Positions 35,246 through 42,538 of a stretch of 42,538 bases of DNA are shown one piece after another. The notes below the pieces were generated by a model that searched no databases, was not told the DNA's origin, and saw nothing but the letters and a program-made list of their open reading frames with translations. The translations under genes were made by a program, and so were the position numbers. Numbering within the stretch: the first letter of the stretch is position 1; every line of letters starts with the position of its first letter. The DNA is from a virus: the IMG/VR virus record IMGVR_UViG_3300043464_001525, positions 1-42,538 of that record; one strand, 5' to 3'.

Positions 35246-36687
35246 AATTAGGTGTTTGTGTACCATATAGAAATAGAGAAGCTCATTTAAAAGAGTTTTC
35301 ACCGAGAGTTCATAAATTTTTAGAAGAACAAGGTATTGAACATAAAATATATTTTGCGCATCAATGTGATGATAAGTTATTTAATAGAGGTAAAATGAAA
35401 AATATTGCCGCAAAACACGCTTTTGATGATGGGTGTGATTATATTGTATGGCACGATATAGATATGGTACCAGAAGATGATTCTTGTGATTATAGTTACA
35501 ATCCTGAGAACCCAAAACATTTAGCAGTAAGAATATCTCAAACTGATTATAACCTTAAATATGAGGAGTATTTTGGTGGTGCGGTACTATTCACAAAAGA
35601 ACAAGTTGAAGCAACAAATGGTTACTCAAATGATTATTGGGATTGGGGAATGGAAGATGATGATTTATTTTGGAGATGTGTATTGACAGGTAATGCAGAG
35701 CAACATTATTTATCAGAAAAATTTAAAAATCAAAAGTATGGATATTTTAATGGTAAAGATTCATATGTAAAAATAGAACCATCTCGTTCAATTAGAAATG
35801 TTTGTTCACGTTCACATACGGTTTCAATTTTAGTAAGAGCACATCAACAAGAGGAGAAAGTTCCTATTTATTTAATTGGTGATGAAGATAGAAGATTTTG
35901 TGAGTATCCAATATTTAGAAGACCAGGACATGATTGGGGATTGAGTTATAACAATAGTAGAGCATTTACTACAATGATGTGGAATAATCAAAGAGAGTTT
36001 TTGTATCTATGGGCTAAACGATACGAAGAACAATGGACTTGGGTTACATTGACAGTTGATGATGATAGCAAAGAAATTTCACTTTATATCAATGGAAAGA
36101 AAAGTGATGCAAGATTTGGAACAGGATTATCTTCACCATTAAAATATGAAGGATTTTTAAAAAGATATGGGATTGATCCTTACTATATTGGAACTACTAC
36201 ATCAGTTGGTATCAATGAAGTTAATAGATGGTTTAAAGGTGATATTGCAAAACTTATGATATGGGATAGGTGTTTAGATGAAAATGAAATATTAGAGTTT
36301 CCTGATGAAATGGTTGCACACTATGATTTTAATAATGTAGAAGGTAATATATTAACAGATTTAACGGATAATCAAAATCATGGTGAAATATATAATGTAG
36401 AAATAAAAGAGGAAGATATTTTGAAAGTTCATAATACTATCTTACCTTTTCGTAGAGATGGTAAGTTTGAATGTTTACCACACCAAACGGAAGGATTAAT
36501 TAGTGTAGGTGGAGTTGATAAATGGGCAAAGGGTGAAACTACTGCAAGAAATGAAAGAAGATACATTTTAGAAATGCAGCAAGGTAAATATAATTGGAAA
36601 AATGATGGTATGAATAGTTTAGAATATGAACTAATATCAATCGAAGATATAGAAAATAATTCAGTAATGATAAATTGTAAAGCATAA
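35242..36687 (+). CDS. Beta-1,4-galactosyltransferase-like (GT7) protein with inserted LamG domain, copy 3
   Basis: A 481-aa protein; its ATG overlaps the previous TGA (ATGA). The N-terminal part has VCVPYRNREAHL, FNRGKMKNIAA (47-57), the DxD motif in WHDIDMVP (72-74) and EYFGGAVLFTKEQVEATNGY. It continues with NDYWDWGMEDDDLFWR (134-141), where the first Gly of GWG is Asp but EDDD is intact. A LamG domain occupies about 166-392 (GYFNGKDSYVKIEP, WTWVTLTVDD, KEISLYINGKK). The GT7 end follows: GKFECLPHQTE with His414, TARNERRYILEMQQ and NDGMNSLEYELISIED. The position of the insertion is the same as in copies 1 and 2. The radical SAM gene overlaps its last base. Confidence 0.88.
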   Translation: MKLGVCVPYRNREAHLKEFSPRVHKFLEEQGIEHKIYFAHQCDDKLFNRGKMKNIAAKHAFDDGCDYIVWHDIDMVPEDDSCDYSYNPENPKHLAVRISQTDYNLKYEEYFGGAVLFTKEQVEATNGYSNDYWDWGMEDDDLFWRCVLTGNAEQHYLSEKFKNQKYGYFNGKDSYVKIEPSRSIRNVCSRSHTVSILVRAHQQEEKVPIYLIGDEDRRFCEYPIFRRPGHDWGLSYNNSRAFTTMMWNNQREFLYLWAKRYEEQWTWVTLTVDDDSKEISLYINGKKSDARFGTGLSSPLKYEGFLKRYGIDPYYIGTTTSVGINEVNRWFKGDIAKLMIWDRCLDENEILEFPDEMVAHYDFNNVEGNILTDLTDNQNHGEIYNVEIKEEDILKVHNTILPFRRDGKFECLPHQTEGLISVGGVDKWAKGETTARNERRYILEMQQGKYNWKNDGMNSLEYELISIEDIENNSVMINCKA

Positions 36688-38078
36688 TGGCAAGTTACGA
36701 AAAATTTGAATCAGTAAGAGAGCAATTAAATGCAGTAGGAGTGGGATTTTGTTTAGCTAAATGGATGCAAGTAACAATGCATTTACATATTGGTCACAAC
36801 CATAGTTGTCACCACCCGATGACACATCAAACTTCAATAACGGAAATTGAAAGAGACCCTTCGGCACTTCATAATACTCGTTTCAAAAAGGAAAAGAGAA
36901 AGGAAATGTTAGAAGGTAAAAAACCGGCAGAATGTGATTATTGTTGGGGTGTAGAAGATAGTTCAAATCAATTTAGTGATAGAACCTTTAAATCATCGGA
37001 ACCATGGGCATATCCACATTTAGAAAAAATAAAAGAATCACATTGGAGAGAAAACATTAATCCATCGTATGTAGAGGTTTCATTTAGTAATGCATGTAAC
37101 TTTGCTTGTTCATATTGTGCACCACCATTCTCAACAAAATGGATGGAAGAAATTGAACAACATGGTGGTTATCCAACATCCGATTCATTTAATGATTTAA
37201 AACATTTTACAAGTAGTGGTAGAATACCAATTCCACAAAATGAATACAATCCATATGTAGAAGCATTTTGGAAATGGTGGCCAGAGTTATATAAAGATTT
37301 GTATACATTTAGAATTACCGGTGGTGAACCTATGATGCATAAAGATACTATGAAAGTATTAGATTATATTATTGATTCACCAAATCCAAATAAAAATTTA
37401 TGTTTAAGTATTAATTCAAATTTAGGAGTACCGGATTCATTGTATAAAAAATTTAGAGAGAAATTTAAAATTATATCCGATAGAGAATTGGTAAAAGAAT
37501 TAATAATTTATACAAGTTGTGATGGATATGGTGCACAGGCTGAGTATGTTAGAAATGGTTTAGTATATAATCAATTGATGGATAGAATAGATGATTTATG
37601 CCAGTATATTCCGAGATTAACAATAGATATAATGAGTACATATAACGCATTATCAGTACCATCATATCGTAAATTAATTGATGATGTTTATTCATTAAAA
37701 GCAAAACATACTAACGCCCTAAGATATTATAGACAACCATTGTTATTAGATAGTTCATATTTAAGATATCCTAATCACCAATCTATTAAAATATTAGATA
37801 AAGAATGGTCAGAAGAAATATTTAAACAAGCACAATTGGTTGAGTATTATGAAATGTTAAGAGAAGATATAAATTGTTATGGATTTAGTGATGTTGAAAT
37901 TGTTAAGATTAGACGAATTTATGATTATTTTATATCAATAGATGACGAAGATAGAATGGCACATAGAAAAGATTTTTATAAATTTTTCAGTGAACATGAT
38001 AAACGTAGAGGAACTAATTTTGAGAAAACATTCCCTGAATTAGCTGATTTTTATAACAAATGTAAAGAAATGAAATAA
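36687..38078 (+). CDS. Radical SAM protein with N-terminal twitch/SPASM-like cysteines, copy 1
   Basis: A 463-aa protein. The canonical 4Fe-4S site CNFACSYC is at 137-144 (C137, C141, C144), followed by an RITGGEPMM block (about 209-217), the SAM-binding GGE region. N-terminal to the core are C41 (SCHHPMTH), LHNTRFKKEKRKEMLEGKKP and C83-x2-C86 (ECDYCW). This pattern resembles the half-SPASM (twitch) motif that normally follows the core and probably binds an auxiliary Fe-S cluster. Radical SAM enzymes use a 5'-deoxyadenosyl radical; the reaction here is unknown. The gene sits inside the sugar cassette, overlapping GT7 copy 3 and the LamG gene by one base each. A paralog lies at 39734. Confidence 0.85.
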   Translation: MASYEKFESVREQLNAVGVGFCLAKWMQVTMHLHIGHNHSCHHPMTHQTSITEIERDPSALHNTRFKKEKRKEMLEGKKPAECDYCWGVEDSSNQFSDRTFKSSEPWAYPHLEKIKESHWRENINPSYVEVSFSNACNFACSYCAPPFSTKWMEEIEQHGGYPTSDSFNDLKHFTSSGRIPIPQNEYNPYVEAFWKWWPELYKDLYTFRITGGEPMMHKDTMKVLDYIIDSPNPNKNLCLSINSNLGVPDSLYKKFREKFKIISDRELVKELIIYTSCDGYGAQAEYVRNGLVYNQLMDRIDDLCQYIPRLTIDIMSTYNALSVPSYRKLIDDVYSLKAKHTNALRYYRQPLLLDSSYLRYPNHQSIKILDKEWSEEIFKQAQLVEYYEMLREDINCYGFSDVEIVKIRRIYDYFISIDDEDRMAHRKDFYKFFSEHDKRRGTNFEKTFPELADFYNKCKEMK

Positions 38079-38764
38079 TGGAACAATTTAAAGATACTTT
38101 TTGTGTTAGTTTGTTTAGAGAAAGTAAACATAATACATCATTAAAACCAAATTTATTAGCAAATTTATTTCAACATTCATTCAAAATACAATGTAAATTT
38201 GTAGCAGAAGATAATAAAAAAACACAATGGATTTTTTCTAAGCAGGGTATAGTTAATAGTGGTGTTTATATAAATGGTGATAAATTGTATTGTACATTAT
38301 CAACTAGTCCTAATGACATAGATTTTTCAAAAAACGAAACATTTATGATACATGATTTTGAATATGATAAAGAATATACAATTACATACGAAGTTAATGT
38401 AGAAAATAATACATTTATAACATCAGTAAATGGTGATATTAAAACTAATACACTTATTAATAAAGTAAGTGATTACTCAAATGTACCATTATGGATTGGA
38501 ACATCAAATCCATTTTTAGAAACCAAAAATTATTTTAATGGAATCATATCGGAATTTATAGTTTCAAATAATGATGGTGTAATTACTGATTTAGATTTTA
38601 CAAATGTAAATAGATTTAAAGTGTGGGATAAAAGTGGTAATGGTAATTTTGCATATATTGAAGAATTTATGAATAGACAAATACAAATTAAATTAAATAA
38701 AAGAATTGCTGGAAATTCATTAGAAACATCAGATATTACAAACATACCAAAAACATTAATATAA
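38078..38764 (+). CDS. Stand-alone LamG-like protein
   Basis: A 228-aa protein consisting almost wholly of a concanavalin/LamG-like domain: SFKIQCKFVAED, TYEVNVENNTFITSVNGD, VPLWIGTSNPFLETKNYFNG and IISEFIVSNND are the usual strands. After the domain comes IQIKLNKRIAGNSLETSD, which resembles the linker IKLPKRIEATFQSLPHD that joins LamG to the GT7 end in copy 1. It may therefore derive from a GT7-LamG gene that lost its catalytic halves, or act as a separate glycan-binding partner. There is no signal peptide. It lies between the first radical SAM gene and the epimerase with 1-nt overlaps. Confidence 0.7.
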   Translation: MEQFKDTFCVSLFRESKHNTSLKPNLLANLFQHSFKIQCKFVAEDNKKTQWIFSKQGIVNSGVYINGDKLYCTLSTSPNDIDFSKNETFMIHDFEYDKEYTITYEVNVENNTFITSVNGDIKTNTLINKVSDYSNVPLWIGTSNPFLETKNYFNGIISEFIVSNNDGVITDLDFTNVNRFKVWDKSGNGNFAYIEEFMNRQIQIKLNKRIAGNSLETSDITNIPKTLI

Positions 38765-39732
38765 TGAAAATACTAATTACAGGTGGAGCAGGTTACTTAG
38801 GTTCAGTAATCACAAAAAAAATGTTGGAAGCAGGACATAGTGTTACTGCTATTGATAATTTATCATTTAAACAATTATCACCATTACAATTTACATCAAA
38901 TCCAAATTATAATTTTATTTATGGTGATGTAAGGAATGTAGATTTTTTAAAACATCAAGTTGGTTTACATGATGTTATTATTCCATTAGCAGCAATCGTA
39001 GGATTTCCGGCGTGTAAAGCAGATCCTAAGTTAGCTTGGGAAGTAAATTATACACAAATAGAAACTATATTAGATTCTATAACGGATAATCATATTGTGT
39101 TATATCCAAATACAAATAGTGGATATGGTATTGGTGAAGGACAAACGGAATGTACGGAAGAATCACCACTAAATCCAATATCAGTATATGGTGAAAGTAA
39201 ATGTGCAGCAGAAAAATTACTATTAGAATGTTCACAAGCAATATGTTTTAGATTAGCAACTGTTTTTGGAACATCTACTAGAATGAGAACTGATTTGTTG
39301 GTAAACGAATTTGTGTACAAAGCAATGACAGATAAATACATTACGGTATTTGAAAAACATTTTAAACGAAATTTTATTCATATTCAAGATGTAGCAAACG
39401 TATTTTTATGGGCATTGGATAACTATGAAACGATGAAACATAATGTTTACAATGTAGGATTAAGTAATGCAAATTTAAGTAAACAAGAATTATTAGAAAA
39501 AATACAACAATATATTCCAGATTTTGCAATTAGTTATTCTGATTTTTATGAAGATCCTGATAAGAGAGATTATATTGTATCAAATGCAAAAATAGAAAAA
39601 ACAGGTTGGAATCCACAATATAGTTTAGATGATGGCATTAAAGAATTGCTGAAAACTTATCAGGTATTAATTCCTAGACTTTCATTTGAATTTAGAAACG
39701 GATTTCCATTAGGTTACTCACAAACATTCTAA
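38764..39732 (+). CDS. NAD-dependent nucleotide-sugar epimerase/dehydratase (extended SDR)
   Basis: A 322-aa protein. The Rossmann NAD site GGAGYLG is at 7-13 (MKILITGGAGYLGSVI). The active-site Tyr-Lys pair is in VYGESKCAAEK (YxxxK), with the serine/threonine-rich PNTNSGYGIG strand before it. The C-terminal substrate half has RNFIHIQDVANVFLWAL and YNVGLSNANLSKQELL, typical of GalE/dTDP-glucose dehydratase-like enzymes. It would change the stereochemistry or oxidation of a nucleotide sugar to supply the glycosyltransferases. The exact sugar cannot be told. The RmlC-like gene further on suggests a deoxysugar route. Confidence 0.9.
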   Translation: MKILITGGAGYLGSVITKKMLEAGHSVTAIDNLSFKQLSPLQFTSNPNYNFIYGDVRNVDFLKHQVGLHDVIIPLAAIVGFPACKADPKLAWEVNYTQIETILDSITDNHIVLYPNTNSGYGIGEGQTECTEESPLNPISVYGESKCAAEKLLLECSQAICFRLATVFGTSTRMRTDLLVNEFVYKAMTDKYITVFEKHFKRNFIHIQDVANVFLWALDNYETMKHNVYNVGLSNANLSKQELLEKIQQYIPDFAISYSDFYEDPDKRDYIVSNAKIEKTGWNPQYSLDDGIKELLKTYQVLIPRLSFEFRNGFPLGYSQTF

Positions 39733-39733
39733 T

Positions 39734-41260
39734 ATGGCAGAATTTGTATATGCAAAAAAAGGTGATGAAACATTTCAAGAATATAGAGATAGAGCAATAA
39801 ACTCACTCTCTAATTCTTTTTGTGGAGCAAAGTGGTATAATGCTACTATATGGTTAAATATGGGACAAACTACTTCGTGTCATCATCCTCCGGCGCATAA
39901 AATTCCATTAGAAGAATTAGAAAAATCATATAAAGCATTACATAATACGAACTATAAAAAAATGGTTCGTAAAGAAATGATGGAAGGTATTAGACCTAAT
40001 GAGTGTGAGTATTGCTGGAAGATTGAAGATTTAGGACCGGATAAAGTAAGTGATAGAGTTTACAAATCAGTAATCTATACCGATGAAGAATTGATAGAAG
40101 CAAAGAATGAATTGGGATATACTAAAGATGTTGATTTAAAAACATTAGAAATTAGTTTTGATGCTAATTGTAACTTTGCTTGTTCATATTGTAACGCATC
40201 ATTCAGTACAACTTGGCAAACGGATATTAAAACAAATGGTGCATACCAAAATTTAGTAACCGATGGTGCTGGAGCATTTCACCACGCTGGGGATGATGCA
40301 ATGATGTATGGTAAAGATAATAAAGATAACCCATATGTTGAAGCATTTTGGAAATGGTGGGAAGGTGAGTTACAACATTCATTAAGAGAGTTAAGAGTGA
40401 CGGGTGGTGAGCCTACAATGAGTAAAGATTTTTGGAAGTTAATGGATTGGTGGGAAAAAAATCCTAATTGTGATGTTCACTTTGCAGTAAATTCTAATTT
40501 AGGTCAAAAGAAAGAATTGGTAGATAGATTAATCAAAGCAACTCACAATTTTAAATCAATTGATATTTACACATCAAATGAAAGTTTTGGTAAGCATGCA
40601 GAATATATTAGAGATGGTTTGAAATGGGAAGTATGGAGAGAGAACGCAGAGAGAATGATTAGAGATGGTAACTTAAGAACATTTAACGTAATGATGACAA
40701 TTAACGCATTATGTATATTTAGTATTACCGACTTTTTAGATGAAATGAATAAACTAAGAGAAAAATATATTAATAAAACATCAGTATTAATGACTCTTAA
40801 TATTTTACGTTTTCCATCATTTCAATCAGTTAGTACATTACCTGAAGAAGTACGTCTAGAAAGAGCAGAACACCTTCAAAATTGGGTTGAAACATTTGTT
40901 AAGAGTAAACCTTCGTATTACAATGACACCGATTTATGGGGGTTAGTAAATCAAATATATAGATTGTGTGAATATCTAAGAGAAGTAACACAAGGACATA
41001 GATTCGCATCTGATTTAAGAAGTAGACAAAGAGATTTCAAATCATTCTATCAACAATATGATATTAGACGTGGTAAGAATTTTGTAGAAACATTTCCTGA
41101 ATTAGAAGATTGGTATGATTCACTTAGAGAAAATAGATTAACAAAAGTAACGGAAATTAAAAAAGTAAGAGGTGATGAAAATAATCCATATATTAAAAAC
41201 TATGTGGTAACTGATGAACTAGAAAACGATATAATAAAACATTTGAATAATGAGCAATAA
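39734..41260 (+). CDS. Radical SAM protein with N-terminal twitch/SPASM-like cysteines, copy 2
   Basis: A 508-aa paralog of the 36687 product. The core site CNFACSYC is at 146-153 (C146, C150, C153) and RVTGGEPTMS supplies the GGE motif. The N-terminal extra set is C49 (SCHHPPAH), LHNTNYKKMVRKEMMEGIRP and C91-x2-C94 (ECEYCW), with the same spacing as copy 1. A conserved NPYVEAFWKWW segment lies between core site and GGE motif in both. Both also end with RRG.NF..TFPEL.D(F/W)Y, confirming descent from one ancestor. The extra 40 C-terminal residues are charged. Function unknown; two diverged copies in one cassette suggest two related reactions or a heterodimer. It overlaps the RmlC-like gene by 11 nt. 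Confidence 0.85.
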   Translation: MAEFVYAKKGDETFQEYRDRAINSLSNSFCGAKWYNATIWLNMGQTTSCHHPPAHKIPLEELEKSYKALHNTNYKKMVRKEMMEGIRPNECEYCWKIEDLGPDKVSDRVYKSVIYTDEELIEAKNELGYTKDVDLKTLEISFDANCNFACSYCNASFSTTWQTDIKTNGAYQNLVTDGAGAFHHAGDDAMMYGKDNKDNPYVEAFWKWWEGELQHSLRELRVTGGEPTMSKDFWKLMDWWEKNPNCDVHFAVNSNLGQKKELVDRLIKATHNFKSIDIYTSNESFGKHAEYIRDGLKWEVWRENAERMIRDGNLRTFNVMMTINALCIFSITDFLDEMNKLREKYINKTSVLMTLNILRFPSFQSVSTLPEEVRLERAEHLQNWVETFVKSKPSYYNDTDLWGLVNQIYRLCEYLREVTQGHRFASDLRSRQRDFKSFYQQYDIRRGKNFVETFPELEDWYDSLRENRLTKVTEIKKVRGDENNPYIKNYVVTDELENDIIKHLNNEQ

Positions 41261-41786
41261 ATGGGATGAGTTTCAAATTACTCCATCAAAAAAATTCGGA
41301 TTAGAAGTACCAACATATACTCCATCAATTTATAGAGAGTATAGAGGTGAGATATTTACAACTTTTCATTCAGGTGAACATCCTGTTATGACAAAAGTTG
41401 GTGAAGGAAATGAAATACATGGTAGATTCTCAAAATCATACAAAGGTGTATTAAGAGGATTGCATTATGATAATAAGACTTGGAAATTAGTTCAAGCAGC
41501 AGTTGGAGATATTTACCTAATTGTTTTGGATATGCGAAAAAATAGTCCTACCTTTGGAGAGTGGGAATCTTTTATGATAACTGAGAAAGATAGAAATCAA
41601 GTATTAGTTCCACCAGGATTTGCAAATGGACACTACGCATTAACCGATTGTATGTTTCATTATAATTTATTTTACAAAGATGGTTATGTAGATGCAGACG
41701 AGCAAGGTGTAGTTAAATGGAACGACCCGGAATATCAAATGGAATGGCCAACCACAAACCCAACATTACAAAAAAGAGATAGATAA
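41250..41786 (+). CDS. dTDP-4-dehydrorhamnose 3,5-epimerase-like (RmlC family) protein
   Basis: A 178-aa cupin, the usual RmlC length. The catalytic region KGVLRGLHYDNKTWKLVQ (65-82) holds the base His72 in RGLHY and a Lys at 79. VGDIYLIVLDMRKNSPTFG and VPPGFANGHYA (120-130) are further family signatures. RmlC-type enzymes epimerise dTDP-4-keto-6-deoxyglucose at C3 and C5, and relatives act on other 4-keto sugars. No RmlA, RmlB or RmlD gene is in the window, so the substrate probably comes from the host or from genes beyond the edge. It overlaps the second radical SAM gene by 11 nt. Confidence 0.88.
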   Translation: MSNKWDEFQITPSKKFGLEVPTYTPSIYREYRGEIFTTFHSGEHPVMTKVGEGNEIHGRFSKSYKGVLRGLHYDNKTWKLVQAAVGDIYLIVLDMRKNSPTFGEWESFMITEKDRNQVLVPPGFANGHYALTDCMFHYNLFYKDGYVDADEQGVVKWNDPEYQMEWPTTNPTLQKRDR

Positions 41787-41805
41787 GAAAAAATTATTAT
41801 TTATT

Positions 41806-42538
41806 ATGGAAATAGGAGTATTTTTTAGAAGTCCAAATTTGGATATACAAAAAGTAGCATCATTATTTTGGATATTTAAAAATTCAAAATACCATTTAAA
41901 ACAATTAAATGATTTTCAATGGGAATATGCATATTATAAGTTAATTGATGTACATAATATAAGATTAGTTCCAGATTTTGAATGTGATATAAATTTTCTA
42001 TGGGATTGTTGTGATGTAATAGAAATACAGCAATTAATAAAAAGAAATCCCGATAAAAAGTTTTTTGAATTGTGTCCATTAAATTTAGACCACCACATAC
42101 CAAAAAAAGCAGATGCGGATTATCCAAATTTGTTTTATCTAACATCGGAAATAACAAATGAGGAAAATTGTATATTTGATTTATCATTGTTATTGAATAG
42201 ATATGTTTATCATAAAGATTGGAATTATCATTATCTATTAAGAGAAACATTTGGTATGATAAACACAAAACCATATAGAATGGATTATTCAATTTATTTA
42301 CCATTTAAACCAAATAGAATAAAATACGCCAAATTATTTTACAAAAGATATAAAACATTATTTTATTCAGTAAATAATTTTCATACTGAAATGATTAAAA
42401 ATAATATTGAGTATAACAAATATAATCAATCATTATTAGAGCAATATCAAAATATGGAAAGTATGTATAAAGATGATTTAGGTTTTTTTGTTAACATGGA
42501 TAAAGAATTTATAATAGATGATTTCTTTGATGGTAATG
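41806..42538 (+). CDS. Unrecognised protein, 3' end outside window
   Basis: The frame opens at ATG 41806 (MEIGVFFRSPNLDIQKVASL) and stays open to the last base, at least 244 codons, so the gene is cut by the window edge. The protein is rich in Tyr, Phe, Asn and Lys (for example WEYAYYKLIDVHN, YLPFKPNRIKYAKLFYKRYK). I see no nucleotide-sugar or catalytic motif in the visible part. Its leader (ATTATTTATT) resembles other AT-rich leaders here. Because it follows the RmlC-like gene in the same direction with a 19-nt gap, it probably belongs to the glycan cassette. An antisense frame at 41876-42304 is a shadow. Confidence 0.65.
   Translation, partial: MEIGVFFRSPNLDIQKVASLFWIFKNSKYHLKQLNDFQWEYAYYKLIDVHNIRLVPDFECDINFLWDCCDVIEIQQLIKRNPDKKFFELCPLNLDHHIPKKADADYPNLFYLTSEITNEENCIFDLSLLLNRYVYHKDWNYHYLLRETFGMINTKPYRMDYSIYLPFKPNRIKYAKLFYKRYKTLFYSVNNFHTEMIKNNIEYNKYNQSLLEQYQNMESMYKDDLGFFVNMDKEFIIDDFFDGN

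Noticed and set aside
41876-42304. Minus-strand 142-aa open frame near the end
   Set aside because: Antisense to the long open + frame from 41806 that continues past the window; that frame fits the gene order.
1-42538. CRISPR arrays, tRNA genes, insertion sequences or integrase
   Set aside because: Gaps are too short for tRNAs or arrays, and no transposase, integrase or terminal repeats were seen.

Overview
The window is a stretch of a large, AT-rich genome of a tailed bacteriophage with a contractile (T4-like) tail. The evidence is a T4 gp55-type late sigma factor, the baseplate wedge proteins gp25 and gp6, a central-spike protein, several large tail proteins, an S74-chaperone tail fibre and T4-type replication/recombination genes. 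I recognise 34 genes, all on the + strand and tightly packed. Many overlap by 1-14 nt and no gap exceeds about 100 bases. There are no tRNAs, CRISPR arrays or insertion sequences. Most leaders are A-rich with little or no Shine-Dalgarno sequence. That would fit a Bacteroidota-like host, but this is a soft inference; the sequence does not fix the host.

Layout: (1) 1-2374, the 3' part of a late sigma factor gene, translationally coupled to a NodU/CmcH/TobZ-type carbamoyltransferase. (2) 2409-20580, a morphogenesis block: small unknown protein, gp5-like spike, M15 peptidase (tail lysin), gp25, gp6, a DNRLRE-type protein, a coiled-coil protein, a 1732-aa wedge-like protein with a LamG domain and a short tandem repeat, and further tail/fibre proteins. 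A hairpin pair ending in a U-tract lies at 19051-19126. (3) 20583-25819, DNA metabolism: T7-endonuclease-I-type resolvase, zinc-finger/Toprim primase, a single-polypeptide fusion of the gp47 nuclease and gp46 ATPase, and a 2OG-Fe(II) oxygenase. (4) 25846-29445, a 1199-aa tail fibre with a C-terminal S74 chaperone. (5) 29455-42538, a glycan/small-molecule modification cassette: GT-B-like glycosyltransferase, SAM methyltransferase, GT-A-like glycosyltransferase, three tandem beta-1,4-galactosyltransferase-like (GT7) proteins, a stand-alone LamG protein, two paralogous radical SAM enzymes, a nucleotide-sugar epimerase/dehydratase, an RmlC-like 3,5-epimerase and an unfinished gene.

The most striking system is the GT7 trio. 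In each protein a LamG (concanavalin-like) domain appears to be inserted inside the galactosyltransferase catalytic domain. It sits between the GWGxEDDD block and the C-terminal His/DGLN block, at the position of the mobile acceptor loop of animal beta4GalT enzymes. Together with the stand-alone LamG gene, which still carries what looks like the post-LamG linker, and two radical SAM enzymes whose twitch/SPASM-like cysteines lie N-terminal to the core, this suggests an undescribed phage glycan-tailoring pathway. Its target (virion protein, host surface glycan or other) cannot be told from sequence. The carbamoyltransferase could act in the same pathway or in DNA base hypermodification.

A 9-mer, ATATTTATA, occurs exactly in six of the short intergenic gaps, and one exact T4 late-promoter consensus (TATAAATA) lies before the first GT7 gene. 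These are candidate late control elements.
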